The notes: generated from the sequence alone by a model not told the origin. A stretch of 64,000 nt of DNA from Mactromeris polynyma (GCA_032209605.1 JASFXZ010000003.1:37536762-37600761); one strand, 5' to 3'. Positions 46,421-57,959 are shown, counted from the stretch's first letter. Translations and numbers: made by a program.

Positions 46421-47480
46421 CTGTCTGTCCTGGAGGCGAGAATAAGCTACAAACACAACGGCTGTCATCATCTTCGTCATCAAAATTTGATTCTGATGTA
46501 CTGCTATCAATGTCTTTAAAAAATCGAGCCTTCAACATGCATGTGCTTGACAACCACTACTCGATGGTTGTATAGAGACTTTGGCTTCTGCATTTTTGGT
46601 ATTTTCACAGACGGTAGATTCTTTCTTGTACATTCATACTCAGCTGTAAAATACTTTCCTCCAAATCTTTAAACTGAAGATTTTATTAGGGTCGTTTCAA
46701 TCATTTTCTGTGACAGAAAGTCCTGCATGGTAGAGGATGTTTCATCCAATAGACTCCGTTTCTTGGGGAATGACTTGACTGAAAGTAACAGATCCTCTGG
46801 GTGATTTTGTATAGTCGGCGCTGTCTCATTGGCGTCAAGTTATTGCTTTATGTATGTGGCGTTCTCTGTAACAACTTAATCGTTCTTTCTAATATATCAT
46901 CAGTATTTAACGTTTTGACCATCGTGATTCTGACATCTCATTTGCAGAATTGGGTGCAGAACCTTTCAAATGATCATCGTTTCTCAGCTTTTCCTCAAAT
47001 ACATAAATGTATGTATAGCCGTTCCAGCAGTATTCATACATGCAATTCGTTTTGTAGTTGTGTAATTTGAGGTTGCCACTGCTTAGATTTTTCCTGATGA
47101 TTGCCGGCTAATTGAAGGCATGTGTTCCGATTGAAGACCAATTTCGTCTATATTGTAAACCAGGTGAGTCTTCGTCTAGATGCCCGTGTAGATGATAATA
47201 CAATGGGCCCCATCTTTTCAGAAAAAGCATAGTGTCACTTATCACTCAGTGTCTTTCCCTGTTCAAGTTTTTCAAGTTGTATTGCCATTTCGGTTGCTTG
47301 AACATTCAACTGATATATTTAGCAAGTTCTTCCAGATAAGACACCAAAGAGACCCTTCATTAGGTGAGAACAGGGATGGTTTTCCACACGACGATTTCAC
47401 ATTAACCTTGCTGATAACCCGTTCTATCAGAGGTTGTGTAGGCATTCCAATAAGTCATGCAGTTCTGTCTGATTTCTTTC
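46420..47480 (-). pseudogene. pogo/Tigger-like transposase remnant
   Basis: The minus strand keeps, in shifting frames, several marks of a DDE_1 (pogo/jerky/Tigger) transposase: LFFLKRWGP, YNIDEIGLQSEHM (first catalytic D in the NxDExGLQ motif) at about 47110-47170, TTKRIACMNTAGTAI after it, LKGSAPNSANEM-SESRW near 46925, and an acidic, cysteine-bearing end DEDDDSRCVC near 46450-46480. Stops, frameshifts and an inserted R1 piece (46830-46890) break it. A Tc1-like element has inserted beside it at 47493. Confidence 0.7.
46830..46890 (+). repeat. R1 end fragment
   Basis: A short piece bearing 'tgctttatgtatgtggcgtt' and 'ctctgtaacaactta', the terminal motif of the R1 family, lies within the pogo-like pseudogene. 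Confidence 0.6.
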
Positions 47481-47492
47481 TTAACAGCATTG

Positions 47493-48530
47493 TAAGTATA
47501 CTAGCGGAAAAAAGAAACTGTGCATGTGTAAAATGTTCATATATCCTTCAAGTTTATAAATTAAAGCTTGAAACTTTACACAGGTAAGTTGTGTATCCCT
47601 CTCGGTCATTTACACTGGCCAGTGCATGAGTTGCACGGGTAGTTTGCCTGTCAGACTAACGTCTTCTTGTTCACGTTTTTTTCGTGCAGCAGTCAATTGC
47701 AAACACGTTTGTCGCCTAAACCTGTGTTAAAACATAGTGTTGTTACATATAAGACACAAAACCAGGATAATTTTGAAAAACGTCGTTGAAACGCCATGCC
47801 AAGGTTGAATGAAACTGACAGATGCCGCGCCGTAGGCATGATTGAAGCTGGTGTACGTCATACTGACGTTGCCAGACAATTTGGCGTTCACCGAAATACT
47901 GTAGACGCCTTGTGGAGACGGTACCAACAGTTTGGGGCAACAAGAGACTGGCCTCGATCAGGACGTCCACGCGTAACGTCTATTCGCCAGGATACGTACA
48001 TCCGGGGGGTTCATCTCCGTGACCAACTCAGAACTGCTTCTTTGACGGCTAGAAGTATTCCTGGCCTTAGAAGAATCAGTCCCCGAACGGTACGTAATCG
48101 ATTGCGTGAACGAGGCATACGTCCACGGCGTCCTGCCATACGTCCTGTTCTGCAGCAACGTCATCGTGTAGCACGTTTTGCCTGGTGTAGAAGACACATA
48201 CACGTCACGCAACAGGACTGGGCACGTATTCTTTTCACGGATGAGTCCAGGTTCCATCTCGACAGCAGCGACGGCCGTTCTATAGTGTACCGTCGTGTTG
48301 GTGAACGTTTCCATGACAGTTGTGTGATTGAACGACGTCCATTCGGCGGAGGTAGTGTCATGGTGTGGGGTGGCATCTCATCCCGTGGTAGAACAGCACT
48401 TGTGGTTGTAGACGGCACACTTACAGGCATCAGATATCGTGACGAAATCATACGGCCTCACGTCCTTCCATTTGTGCAGCAACGTTACGCCACGCTGCAA
48501 CAGGATAACGCTCGACCCAGAACAATGTGA
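47493..48530 (+). mobile_element. Tc1-like element, 3' part missing
   Basis: The 5' end is a TA followed by 'agtatactagcggaaaaaag', which looks like a Tc1/mariner terminal repeat, about 300 bp upstream of the transposase start. The 3' terminal repeat is not found; the element stops where a small MITE begins at 48530. Its GC content is visibly higher than that of its surroundings. Confidence 0.65.
47796..48530 (+). pseudogene. Tc1-like transposase, C-terminally truncated
   Basis: The frame is 244 codons against roughly 340 in the family. It has an N-terminal helix-turn-helix pair (about residues 1-110) with a linker SGRPR at 55-59, then the catalytic core: TDESRF with the first aspartate D149, GGGSVMVWGGIS at 184-195, and the second aspartate D237 in QQDNARP. 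The sequence then ends in four codons and a stop, exactly where the MITE begins. The third acidic residue and the C-terminus are missing, so it is inactive. The remaining 244 codons have no frameshift. Antisense frames here are shadows. Confidence 0.9.
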
Positions 48531-48718
48531 ATGTGCTGCCATGTAATAGTAATTCTCTACTGTATTGATTAAATAGTTTCTTTGGGCGTGCCTGAAAAGT
48601 CGTAGATATTGCTTAAAGGAAAAGGTAATAACGTTTATTGATTAATGAATATTATTGAAACAAATGGTAATACACTTTAATATTGTTATATATATGTATA
48701 TATACATGGCAGCACATT
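48530..48718. mobile_element. MITE with perfect 16-bp terminal inverted repeats
   Basis: The ends AATGTGCTGCCATGTA (48530-48545) and TACATGGCAGCACATT (48703-48718) are exact reverse complements around about 157 bp of AT-rich, non-coding DNA. It lies at the truncation point of the Tc1-like transposase. No clear target duplication is seen, because the sequence to its right is not the rest of the transposase. Confidence 0.8.
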
Positions 48719-48768
48719 TGGCGAAACAAATATTATATTCTCTATTTCAGTAATTAATGTTATTTGTC

Positions 48769-49842
48769 TCAACACAAAGAGAGACAAAGCACAAAGGGAG
48801 ACATAACACGACGAAAGACAAAGCACAGAGAGAGACACAACACAAAGGGAGACACAACAAAAAGGAGACACAGCACAAAGGGAGACACAACACAAAGGGA
48901 GACACAGCACACAGGGAGACACAGCACAAAGGGAGACACAACAAAGGGGAGACACAACAAAAGGGAGACACAACACAAATGGAGACACAACAAAAGGGAG
49001 ACACAACAAAAGGGAGACACAGCACAAAGGGAGACACAACAAAGGGGAGACACGACAAAAGGGAGACACAACCAAAGGGAGACACAACACAGAGGGAGAC
49101 ACATCACAGAGGGAGACACATCACAAAGGGAGACACAACAAAAGGGAGACACAGCACAAAGGGACACACAACAAAGGGGAGACACAACAAAAGGGAGACA
49201 CAACGCAAATGGAGACACAACAAAAGGGAGACACAACACAGAGGGAGACACATCACAAAGGGAGACACAACACAAAGGGAGACACAGCACAAAGGGAGAC
49301 ACAACAAAAGGGAGACACAACACAAATGGAGACACAACAAAAGGGAGACACAACAAAAGGGAGACACAGCACAAAGGGAGACACAACAAAGGGGAGACAC
49401 AACAAAAGGGAGACACAACACAAATGGAGACACAACAAACGGGAGACACAACACAGAGGGAGACACAACACAAAGGGAGACACAACAAAAGGGAGACACA
49501 GCACAAAGGGAGACACAACAAAGGGGAGACACAACAAAAGGGAGACACAACACAAATGGAGACACAACAAAAGGGAGACACGACACAGAGGGAGACACAT
49601 CACAAAGGGAGACACAACACAAAGGGAGACACAGCACAAAGGGAGACACAACAAAAGGGAGACACAACACAAAAGGAGACACAACACAAAAGGAGACAAA
49701 TCACAAAGGGAGACATAACACAAAGAAAGACAAAGCACAGAGAGAGACATAACACAAAGGGAGACACAGCGCAAAGGGAGATACAACACAAAGGGAGGCA
49801 CAATACAAAGGGAGGCACAATACAAAGGGTAGAAACAACATA
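48769..49842 (+). repeat. 16/17-bp minisatellite with higher-order structure
   Basis: About 1.07 kb of head-to-tail units built on 'gggagacacaacaaaa' or 'gggagacacaacacaaa', with variants (cagcac, catcac, caaatgg, cagaggg). Variant types recur in the same order, e.g. aacaaaa-agcac-aacaaagg-aacaaaa-aacacaaatgg, which gives a higher-order repeat of about 5-8 units. Because the unit has no stop in most frames, several frames over 190 codons arise on both strands (a hydrophilic KGDTTQRET type and a Cys/Leu-rich antisense). These are artefacts. Confidence 0.95.
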
Positions 49843-49849
49843 AAGGGAA

Positions 49850-52800
49850 AAACACAGCTCTATGAACAACAAATAATGAACAAAATATTAAATAATGAGA
49901 ATCTGAAATAATTAAATAGTTAACATGTAATATTACTCCACCATCGAACTTCAATTTCGTTAAGCGAATGTTATTACTGGCACATAATTCTCCTACCAGT
50001 AATTAAATACGTGGTTGCTGTCAGGCAATGTTGAGTGTCAGATTTGTTTTACTGAATCCCCCTTGTATAAACATAGGATTCGTCTATGTTTCCAATTATG
50101 TGTTTCCTCAAAACATGACTTTATTTATACATAAGAAATCTGTCAAATCACTGAATGGTTATCAAAATTCAATGGTGAGTGCCAAAATGTGATGTTGAAC
50201 TAAGTAACAACCCCTTCCGTCTAGCATTTTCATCTTTGCATCAACTTTAAGCTGCATGATATTTCTATGCTCAGATGGCTGTATGGTAGTATCAAAGAAC
50301 CAAATTTGCAGTTAATTTTTACAAATAGACATTCTGAATGTAAACATAAATCAAAATAGGGATTTTCTGTGACCTTAATCATTTATCGTTTTGATTACGA
50401 ACATGGTATGGTATTAGGTATCATTAAATCAAAAATAAACTCTGTCATACGTTTTAATTGAAGAAAACGTGGCATTCAAGCCTAGAGTTTTTTCAGCGTC
50501 GTCAGCGATTATTCGAAGAAACTCGGGAGTAAAATGTCCTATTTATTTCAAATGTCCGTCACATTCAACGAATTATAAATATATTTCGTCTGCAAAGGTG
50601 CCATACCTTGCAAAATTTGTAAAAACATATTTTTAGTTATTTACATAAACTAAGTCATAAAAATGTTATGACACACATCACTGAAGTAATCAAGTTCTAA
50701 CCACTATGCTGATATTAAGATGAATCTAAGGGGTAATATTCTATCAAATGCATCATGTGCATCCATTTGTAAGCGAATATAATCGAAATAGATCTTATGT
50801 AAATATTAGTAAAGAAGTATCATGCTCAAACTTTCATTATGAAAGCAGTTGTACAAATAAATGACTGCATACAGACCGACTGACAATAGCAAGTTAAACA
50901 ATGCGCTAAGCAAAACTGTTAATTACACTGATTGATTGATTATTCTTTCTGGGAAATGAAGGAAGACAACAGAACAATACTTGTTCAATAAACATTATGA
51001 AATAATTGATTAGCAGATTCGTCTACATTTCAAGACACATTAAAGTGTTTTAAGCAAATGTTATAGGAACAACTATCATACTATAGAGTCTTATTATACC
51101 TTTTATAAATGTCAGTTAATTTATTTGTATTTGAACAGTTCAATTATATCAATATATTAAACACTCTTTCTTCGAACAGAAATACGATTGAAAGTTTTTA
51201 GAGCATCAAATTAAAGTCATATTAGTTAAACTATCAATAAACATTTACAATCAGCTATTTTACAAGTTTAGTCTTTTAATAATATGGTAAAACAGATATT
51301 GTCAATCGGTTATACATTGCAATGGTTCTTCTTAGAGATGTTTGAGACAATGTAACAATACTGCTGGATGAAGCCAATTCAAACATTTTATGTTCAGATG
51401 AAAATAAGAACTTGATCTCTGATCAAGATACAACAGTTTCACTATGGTTAAGTGTTAATGAACGGATACTTTGGTATAATGATGTCATTTATTATACATG
51501 CAGTGGACAATCAAATACGTATATTTTCCAGAAATACATTATTATATCAACTTTTCAATAAACCATGCATACGACAATCTAGTTTCATTGCTATCAAGGT
51601 TATACTCCAGTATACTGTCGAGTAGGCGGTATAAGGGAGAAATCAATATGTACACAGTATATTAGATCCCAACAACATGTCAAGTAAACTGAGTATGTTT
51701 GCGTAGGTAGCGTGTGATTTAGATCTTCATCGAACAATTATATCGTATTTAGTGCATGCGCGTGCTCTTGCATTTTACTTTGTTCACAGATCACAAAATC
51801 ACCTTGTTGCTTTACCGTCAGTTCCGATTGGTGTGAGTTACTATATGGATAAAGCACGTTATATCACATTGCAGGGAACGAATAATACTTGATCGCAGCC
51901 CAGACGTATGAAATCAAACAGGAAGCTGACTCGTCATGCGCTATCGAACATATAGAGTTTACCCTACGTTATCACGACATTGAATTTGGTTTGACAAAGT
52001 TGCTTGTAATGTAACAAATCACTGTTTCAAGCATGTTCAGTATATTGGTGTCTATGATAACCGAAGTCATCTGTTATATAATTTAATATCCTTTGATGTG
52101 ACAAGTGCTTGATCATTCATTTATCATGGGAGTTACTGTACGTTACAATCGCGATTCCACAAATGGCGATATAAATAAAGCAAATCGTAATTGTAGCTCT
52201 ACACACATGTTCGTCTAACGCTCCAAAAATGCCGGTGGTCATTTATCAAAATATGGGGTCAGTGACCTGATTTTTGCAATGGAATGGAATAAAAAAAACA
52301 GTTCCCATGTACAATTTAGTTTAATACAAATTTCAAAACCGTAAACGTCGAAATAAAATTGTAATAGGTACTTGACGATGGGCGTACATTGACTATTCAA
52401 CTACAAACAAAACTGTCTTTTTTTTAAACAAATATTTCAAGATTTGAATTCTAGCTCGGACTAGTTATTGTTTCATTCGAAATTTGTTATAGTAAAGTAA
52501 TGTTTACAGGACACAATTCGACAAACAAGTTCGTATTTTGTTGAAATACACACTGATTTAACTAATGCATGAATATGACCGATGTGCAAAAACTAAACTA
52601 GTCTTATTATACAAAGTGACAGATAAATGACACCGGGAACAAAAATAAATGACCCAGACATTATGAAAAACAAATTAGTGGAATAAACGATTAATAAAAT
52701 AAGTACCAAATGCCTCATAGCATTGAAAAGTTTGCGACAAGCAAATATCGCACTTACCATAAACCCTCAATAATAAGACCATCATTTTGTTCTGGAGAAA

Positions 52801-52864
52801 GTAGTTCCTGGCTGTGAGATGGTTTACGTTAACATAACATTGAGTAAACTTTCGTAAACAAGAA
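49850..52864. other. No gene recognised
   Basis: AT-rich intergenic sequence without recognisable coding, repeats or structural RNA. Confidence 0.5.
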
Positions 52865-53175
52865 ATATCGTGAAGAAACGATGGTCGGCGCAATTTGAAG
52901 GTTAACATTTGTTGTGCGACACAAAAAATGCCTAGATGTAACGATTGCTGGTTACTCAAGATCAAAAATGGATTTCGGTAAATTCACCGAAATTCAATGG
53001 ATTTCGGTAAGGTAGCTTACCCCTTTATTATCGTAAAGGTAACCAATCCGCGTCAATGTTACAAAAGTTGATCGGTTGAAGAGAAGTTGGTTCAGTGGCT
53101 AACGTGATATTTCATTCGTTTAAACAACACTGGTATGCAAATAGCAAAGGCATGTTAATACGGCTGCAAAAAAAC
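52865..53175 (+). repeat. Dispersed repeat R2, copy 2
   Basis: This is the second member of the family at 1140-1430, in the same orientation. It contains a local duplication of 'atggatttcggtaa' and the block 'ccaatccgcgtcaatgttac'. It ends with 'agcaaaggcatgttaatac'. Confidence 0.75.
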
Positions 53176-53721
53176 TGTGCGGCAAAAGACAACAATGAAG
53201 TAGCGAAGAAAAACGACAAGAACTCCGATCAATGAAGATTTGAAATCGAAATTAGTTAATTATACAGGAAAGGGAAAATAATTACTCTAATTAAATTAAA
53301 ATTAACAAAAAATGACAACAACCGAAACATCAGACAACTCGGAAAGACAATGAAAAAATGAAATCAAAATAACGTCAAGAACATCTGAGTTTGATATCAA
53401 AATGAAAAAAACTAAATGGATACAGTGATTATGGCACAGTAAATTAAAAGGGGAAAATGTCCACAAATAACTAAATGAATCAAGACAGTTCAAACATTTC
53501 AGGTTGCTTTTTCTTCTTGTAATGAAGGTCAAGAATGTTCTTTGAAGGTCATCCTCGGATAAACAATGTAGCACACGTGTCTCTAAAAGCGGTCATCTAA
53601 TCTGTATTATATCCTTCATTTTTTGTTTATTCATTTATTAAAGCATTTTATAACATAACATACGGTGTAGAGTAACAACACCGAAGTATTATTTTCGATA
53701 TTTCACAAGTGAAATAACAAC

Positions 53722-53830
53722 TCACGTGCGAGTGACGGTCACAGTAGAACAAGCGTGATGTTTTGCTTTATCAGGTCACTTGGTCACATGACTTTTATCT
53801 CACGTCACATGACCACGTGACTAGCCGGAC
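53722..53830. promoter_or_regulatory. Cluster of CACGTG/CACATG E-box-like sites
   Basis: Within about 110 bp there are ctCACGTGcg, ggtCACATGac, gtCACATGac and acCACGTGac, plus 'ggtcac' repeats and tcacgtcac. The cluster is denser than its AT-rich surroundings predict and resembles binding sites of bHLH-zip factors. It follows a small palindrome, tatttcacaagtgaaata, so it may instead be part of a repeat. No gene start was found next to it. Confidence 0.35.
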
Positions 53831-54602
53831 TATTTTTGGTAAAGTATCGCGATGTTATCTTTTTCCGGACTTACTAAAACAATGGATTTTCAATTGAATC
53901 CTACCACAATTTGTTTGTATAATGCATACAATAAAATGTTGATTTCCCCAAAAGTGTTCTGTTTTCATTCAAACAATGCTTAATCTTATCCGTTTCTCAG
54001 TCTGCATTTTGACCCGAATGTAAGTGCTTACTGGAACACGTAGTAAACAACGTAGTCAAACAAATTGTCGGCTGTTTACACCATTGGAACAAAATCATGT
54101 CGGACATTTGAGTCTGTCTGCGTTTGAACTCGTCAGGGATGACCGTGCGGTCGAGTTTCTCACGAAAATAACGTATTGATCAGTACCAATAGCAGTACGT
54201 ACCTCACCCATCTTCTCAATTTTAGAGTCCCGGTTTCATCCATTTGTGCCGAAAATTCCTTTGCAATCGTAAATGACACTGAGACTGAATCCACATATGT
54301 TTCCTTGTTTTCTTTTGCAGCTTTAAATGTCCAAATATTCATGAAATAAATGTAAATATCACTTCTTTTTCACGTGTTCTGTGGCACTTGACATTTCTCA
54401 TCATTTCTAAAAACCATGGGAAATTGCCTATGAACTAATTGTAATGTTTAATTTTTGACTCTTACTTAATTGTTGCAAATTGGTAGATTTTATTGATTTA
54501 TGTTCATCAGATGTTTGCAAACACAGATAAATTCATATTGCCACTGAAAATGTGTCAGACTCATGGGAACTATTTCTCTCGGCGTAAGGTGCTAACCACA
54601 CT

Positions 54603-54658
54603 TATATTCAATACGTCACAAGATGTTCAATACGTCACAAAATTAAATACGTCACAAT
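54603..54658 (+). repeat. Triple aatacgtcacaa repeat
   Basis: Three copies of 'aatacgtcacaa' lie within about 50 bp, with spacings of about 19 bp. Confidence 0.7.
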
Positions 54659-54724
54659 TTAGAGGATGTTATTTAAAATTAAAGGTGTTTCCCCTTACTT
54701 AACACAAGAAGTGACAGGATAAAT

Positions 54725-54867
54725 AGAATAATAGGTTAGTGACGTGGAATGAGAAAGTTTATCAGGCTCGGCTCCGGTAGTTAACGGGTTCGCCTTCGGC
54801 TCACCCGATAAATTCCTCCGCCTTGCCTGATAAACTTTCTCATTCCACGTCACTAACCTATTATTCT
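54725..54867. mobile_element. Foldback/MITE with perfect 43-bp inverted arms
   Basis: The left arm 54725-54767 (starts agaataataggttagtgacg) is the exact reverse complement of 54825-54867. The 57-bp loop is GC-rich for this window (cggctccggtag ... cgggttcgccttcggctc). A perfect 43-bp stem implies recent insertion or active homogenisation. Target duplication is not clear. Confidence 0.85.
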
Positions 54868-55871
54868 CTGTACCTTTAACTAACGCTTGAAACGTCGTTA
54901 TTTAAGTTTCATGATGCAGTAAATGCACACATTGTTATTCGCCTGTAATTTTACGAGAATTCCCTACGTCATATTAATTAACTGATGTTTTAATTGCATG
55001 TTTCCTTTGGAACTTGACATTTGAAGAATGACTAAAGTTTGCATAGAATAGAGTAGGATCTATATAACTCACGTAAGCCGTTCTTGACAATGCATCAATA
55101 TTCCATTTTGCTTAATTTCAAAAGATTTTCACAGCGTCAGATTTTTCAAACAAACCTTTGAGAATTGAGTTTCAAGAATTGCAATCAGTAGAAATAATGC
55201 TGAGAATGTTTAAAGTTTCACAATATTGTCGCATTGGATTAAATTTGTTGTATACCTAGACAGCCATTAATGTAATGTGGTGCTCCAAGAGAGTATACAA
55301 TGAATGAGATAGACAGCTTATTTTATACCAAACATAGCAAAAGGCAGTATTAGTTCCCTAGAGACTTCGGTTTTACTCGTATACACAAAACAATTAAAAT
55401 ATCAATGTGGTTGCAACATTAGAGAAAATAGCTTTACATATAAACTTATAAGGCAATGTCTTTTTCAAATCATATAGACATTGCATTGCATTGACGCCAG
55501 AAACAAAATATATGTCAGCAGAAAACATCCACACGACCGCTTGTTAACATCAAAGGTGTATGTTGCAATAACATCATGATAGGTGGTAGTATGGTATGGA
55601 CACTTTCTGTTGAATCTGCAATACATCATCTTGTTTTTACCTCTCACTGAGCGTCAATGGGTCTAAAATTAAACCTGGTAAAACATTTAATTTAATTGAT
55701 ATTTCTTTTTTGTGACATGTATATATGTATTAATAAACTCCCGCTTAAGTCCATAACAAACCCCCAGATATTGTGACCCACGTTTTGGACTAAAATAAAC
55801 GTGTCCTTAGTGTCACAATTCTGGAATCAGCAATCCCATTGTTATTCCCTATCTCAAGAAGATAAATCCAC
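54868..55871. other. No gene recognised
   Basis: AT-rich sequence; no domain or repeat recognised. Confidence 0.5.
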
Positions 55872-56060
55872 TTCTAAATAAGACGAGACTACTGTTTTGC
55901 GACACATCTATCTGTGTCTGAGGCTTAATGTAAAACACAGCGGATCAACATTTCACGATGGCAATTTCCGATATCGCATTTTGAGTGATTGTTACATAAA
56001 TTGCGTAGTAATGCTATATGGCAATCTATTCTCATTTTGTCGAGTTGTTGGAAAGACCAA
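55872..56060 (+). repeat. Orphan fragment of block A
   Basis: This stretch matches block A at about 16497-16670 ('cttctaaataagacgagact', 'tctgtgtctgaggcttaatg', 'aatttccgatatcgcatttt'). It is more diverged than the array copies are from one another and lies about 13.6 kb outside the array in the same orientation. Confidence 0.8.
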
Positions 56061-56075
56061 AAAAATAACGGGGAA

Positions 56076-56420
56076 AATAGTCAGTCATTGTCACAGAGAC
56101 ATTATACTGACATGTATACGCAGCATCTTGAATGAATAGAGGTACACGGGATTTAATCAGGTCTTGAAAACTAAACAATACTTTGTTCGATAGCTCACAG
56201 CACTTGAATAATAAATATTATAGCTTACTGCAATCACTATCAGCAAATGTGTCCAGCAGCTTTTCAGTAGAAAGTATGATTGTAATATAGTACTGACGAG
56301 TTAGCCTTTGTAATCAGTATAAAGCTAATGGGAGTAAACCCCAAATAAGGCAATACAAAATATGGTAAACATGGCATCAAAAGTTAGAAATAATTTTGTT
56401 ATTTCAAGGTGTTAAATATG
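56076..56420 (+). repeat. Direct repeats, first copies
   Basis: Two segments here recur downstream. 56076-56180 (agtcagtcattgtcacag ... aatcaggtcttgaaaac) recurs at 56580-56690. 56185-56420 (ttcgatagctcacagcactt ... atggcatcaaaagttag) recurs at 57670-57905. Divergence is moderate by eye. Confidence 0.75.
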
Positions 56421-56460
56421 AATTAAAGATATGCTTATGAAAAGAAATATACGAAATTAT

Positions 56461-56570
56461 AAATGATTCAACACATGCAAGTACATTGTATAGTGTTCAT
56501 CAGGATGTCACGTTTTAAACCTCATTTAAATGTAAGAAATATAGAACAATGTTTACTAAACGACCAAATA
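56461..56570 (+). repeat. LINE C-terminal fragment, short copy
   Basis: Matches 58247-58360 ('tcaacacatgcaagt', 'cctcatttaaatgt', 'agaaatatagaacaatg'), which encodes part of a LINE C-terminal region. Too decayed to read as protein. Confidence 0.55.
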
Positions 56571-56579
56571 AGTTAACGG

Positions 56580-56690
56580 AAAAAATAGTTAGTCATTGAC
56601 ACAGAATGGTTTATACTGACTTGTGAACGCCGCATCTTGAATGATTAGAGGGACATAGGATGTAATCAGGTCTTGAATACTAAACTATAC
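56580..56690 (+). repeat. Direct repeat, second copy
   Basis: Partner of 56076-56180; 'cgcatcttgaatgattagag' against 'agcatcttgaatgaatagag'. Confidence 0.75.
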
Positions 56691-57324
56691 ATGAAGAACA
56701 TTTCATAGATTTGTAACATGTTTCCCTCTGTCAGTATTGCGTATGAAACCTTGCATTCGAAAGTATTCTATTTAGTATACATTAATTGTTTCTATATAGA
56801 TCTACCGATATGTTGATCAGGTATATCTTCAACTCCCCGGTCACTGTCTTGTTCTAGTTTCTGCTGTACGTATATAAGTACGACGTAATGAATAACATTA
56901 AGTTATGTAATGCAGTGCTGACTTAACTGTTTATATATTCGTATATTTGTTTTATGTGTCTAGTGCTTTAAAATGCTTAAACATTTTATAAATTGATTTT
57001 ATTGACGTGTTGCTTAAGTTCTCTGTGGTAGCGTAGGGTGCAATGCTATGTTTTACTGCGCTAACGAATGTGGATGTTGAAACATTTGTCATGTTCGTGA
57101 GAGAAACATTTGGTACAGAATCAATTGTATAGTGCTCAACTTCCGACTTTAATTGTGTACATATACTGAGTATTTTATTCATGTGTTATACGCACAGAGA
57201 TAAAGATCGAAATAGGAAATCACTCAGGTATATGAATTGATATGCCAGATTTCTTTTAAAAGAAACATTGATTTCCTTTAGATTCTCTTTTACTTGTATA
57301 TCCAATAATGCTAATAGATTACTT

Positions 57325-57380
57325 CATTGTCTTATGTATGGTGCGTTCCCTGTAGCAACGTATTCTCTCTATTTTCGGAA
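57325..57380 (+). repeat. R1 end fragment
   Basis: Carries 'cattgtcttatgtatggtgc' and 'gttccctgtagcaac', the terminal R1 motif, inside the open frame 57268-57693. That frame is therefore probably not a gene. Confidence 0.55.
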
Positions 57381-57669
57381 CATGAATCTTAACCGTAAGC
57401 CACCAATAGCACGAGAACATTTGTTTCTATGTTACTTGATGAATCCTATAACAAAATTTACTATTCACCACATCAATAAAATAAAGATTGTCTTGGAAAT
57501 TCTTCTAGGCATCGCCCATACTTTTATTCTATGTTGTAATATTTGCATTTATTCCACTGGACATAGGAACAGACCAGCCACTTCATATAGAGAGAATCTT
57601 CTCTACGTAACGCCTAAGTGCTCTGAAACGATGACTGTGATTTGGCAGGTTTTAATAAAACATCGAATT

Positions 57670-57905
57670 GTTTCGATAGCTCAGAGCACTTGAATCATAC
57701 ATTTTATAGCTTACTGCAATCAAAACCAATACAATTATTCAGCAGCGTTTAAGTAGAAAGTGTGTTAAACAGTACTGGCGAGATAACCCTTGTGACCTGT
57801 ATATAGCAAATAGGATAAAACGCCAAACATGGTATTAAACAATATGGTAAACATGGCATCAAAAGTTAAAACGAATTTTGTTATTTCAAGGTGTAAAATA
57901 TGGCA
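57670..57905 (+). repeat. Direct repeat, second copy
   Basis: Partner of 56185-56420, about 1.49 kb downstream, with small indels. Confidence 0.75.
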
Positions 57906-57959
57906 TATCATTCGTATTGGTCTGTTTTCACAAATACTTTATGATGTGATTATGAAACA

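Noticed and set aside
47958..48451. Minus-strand frames of 96-118 codons
   Set aside because: They are antisense shadows of the Tc1-like transposase, which has recognisable motifs on the plus strand.
48757..49954. Long open frames up to 359 codons on both strands
   Set aside because: They are produced by the 16/17-bp minisatellite, which lacks stops in most frames. Overlapping frames are open in several registers and the peptides are only the translated repeat.
57268..57693. 141-codon plus-strand frame
   Set aside because: It includes an R1 end fragment and part of a direct repeat, and has no recognised domain.
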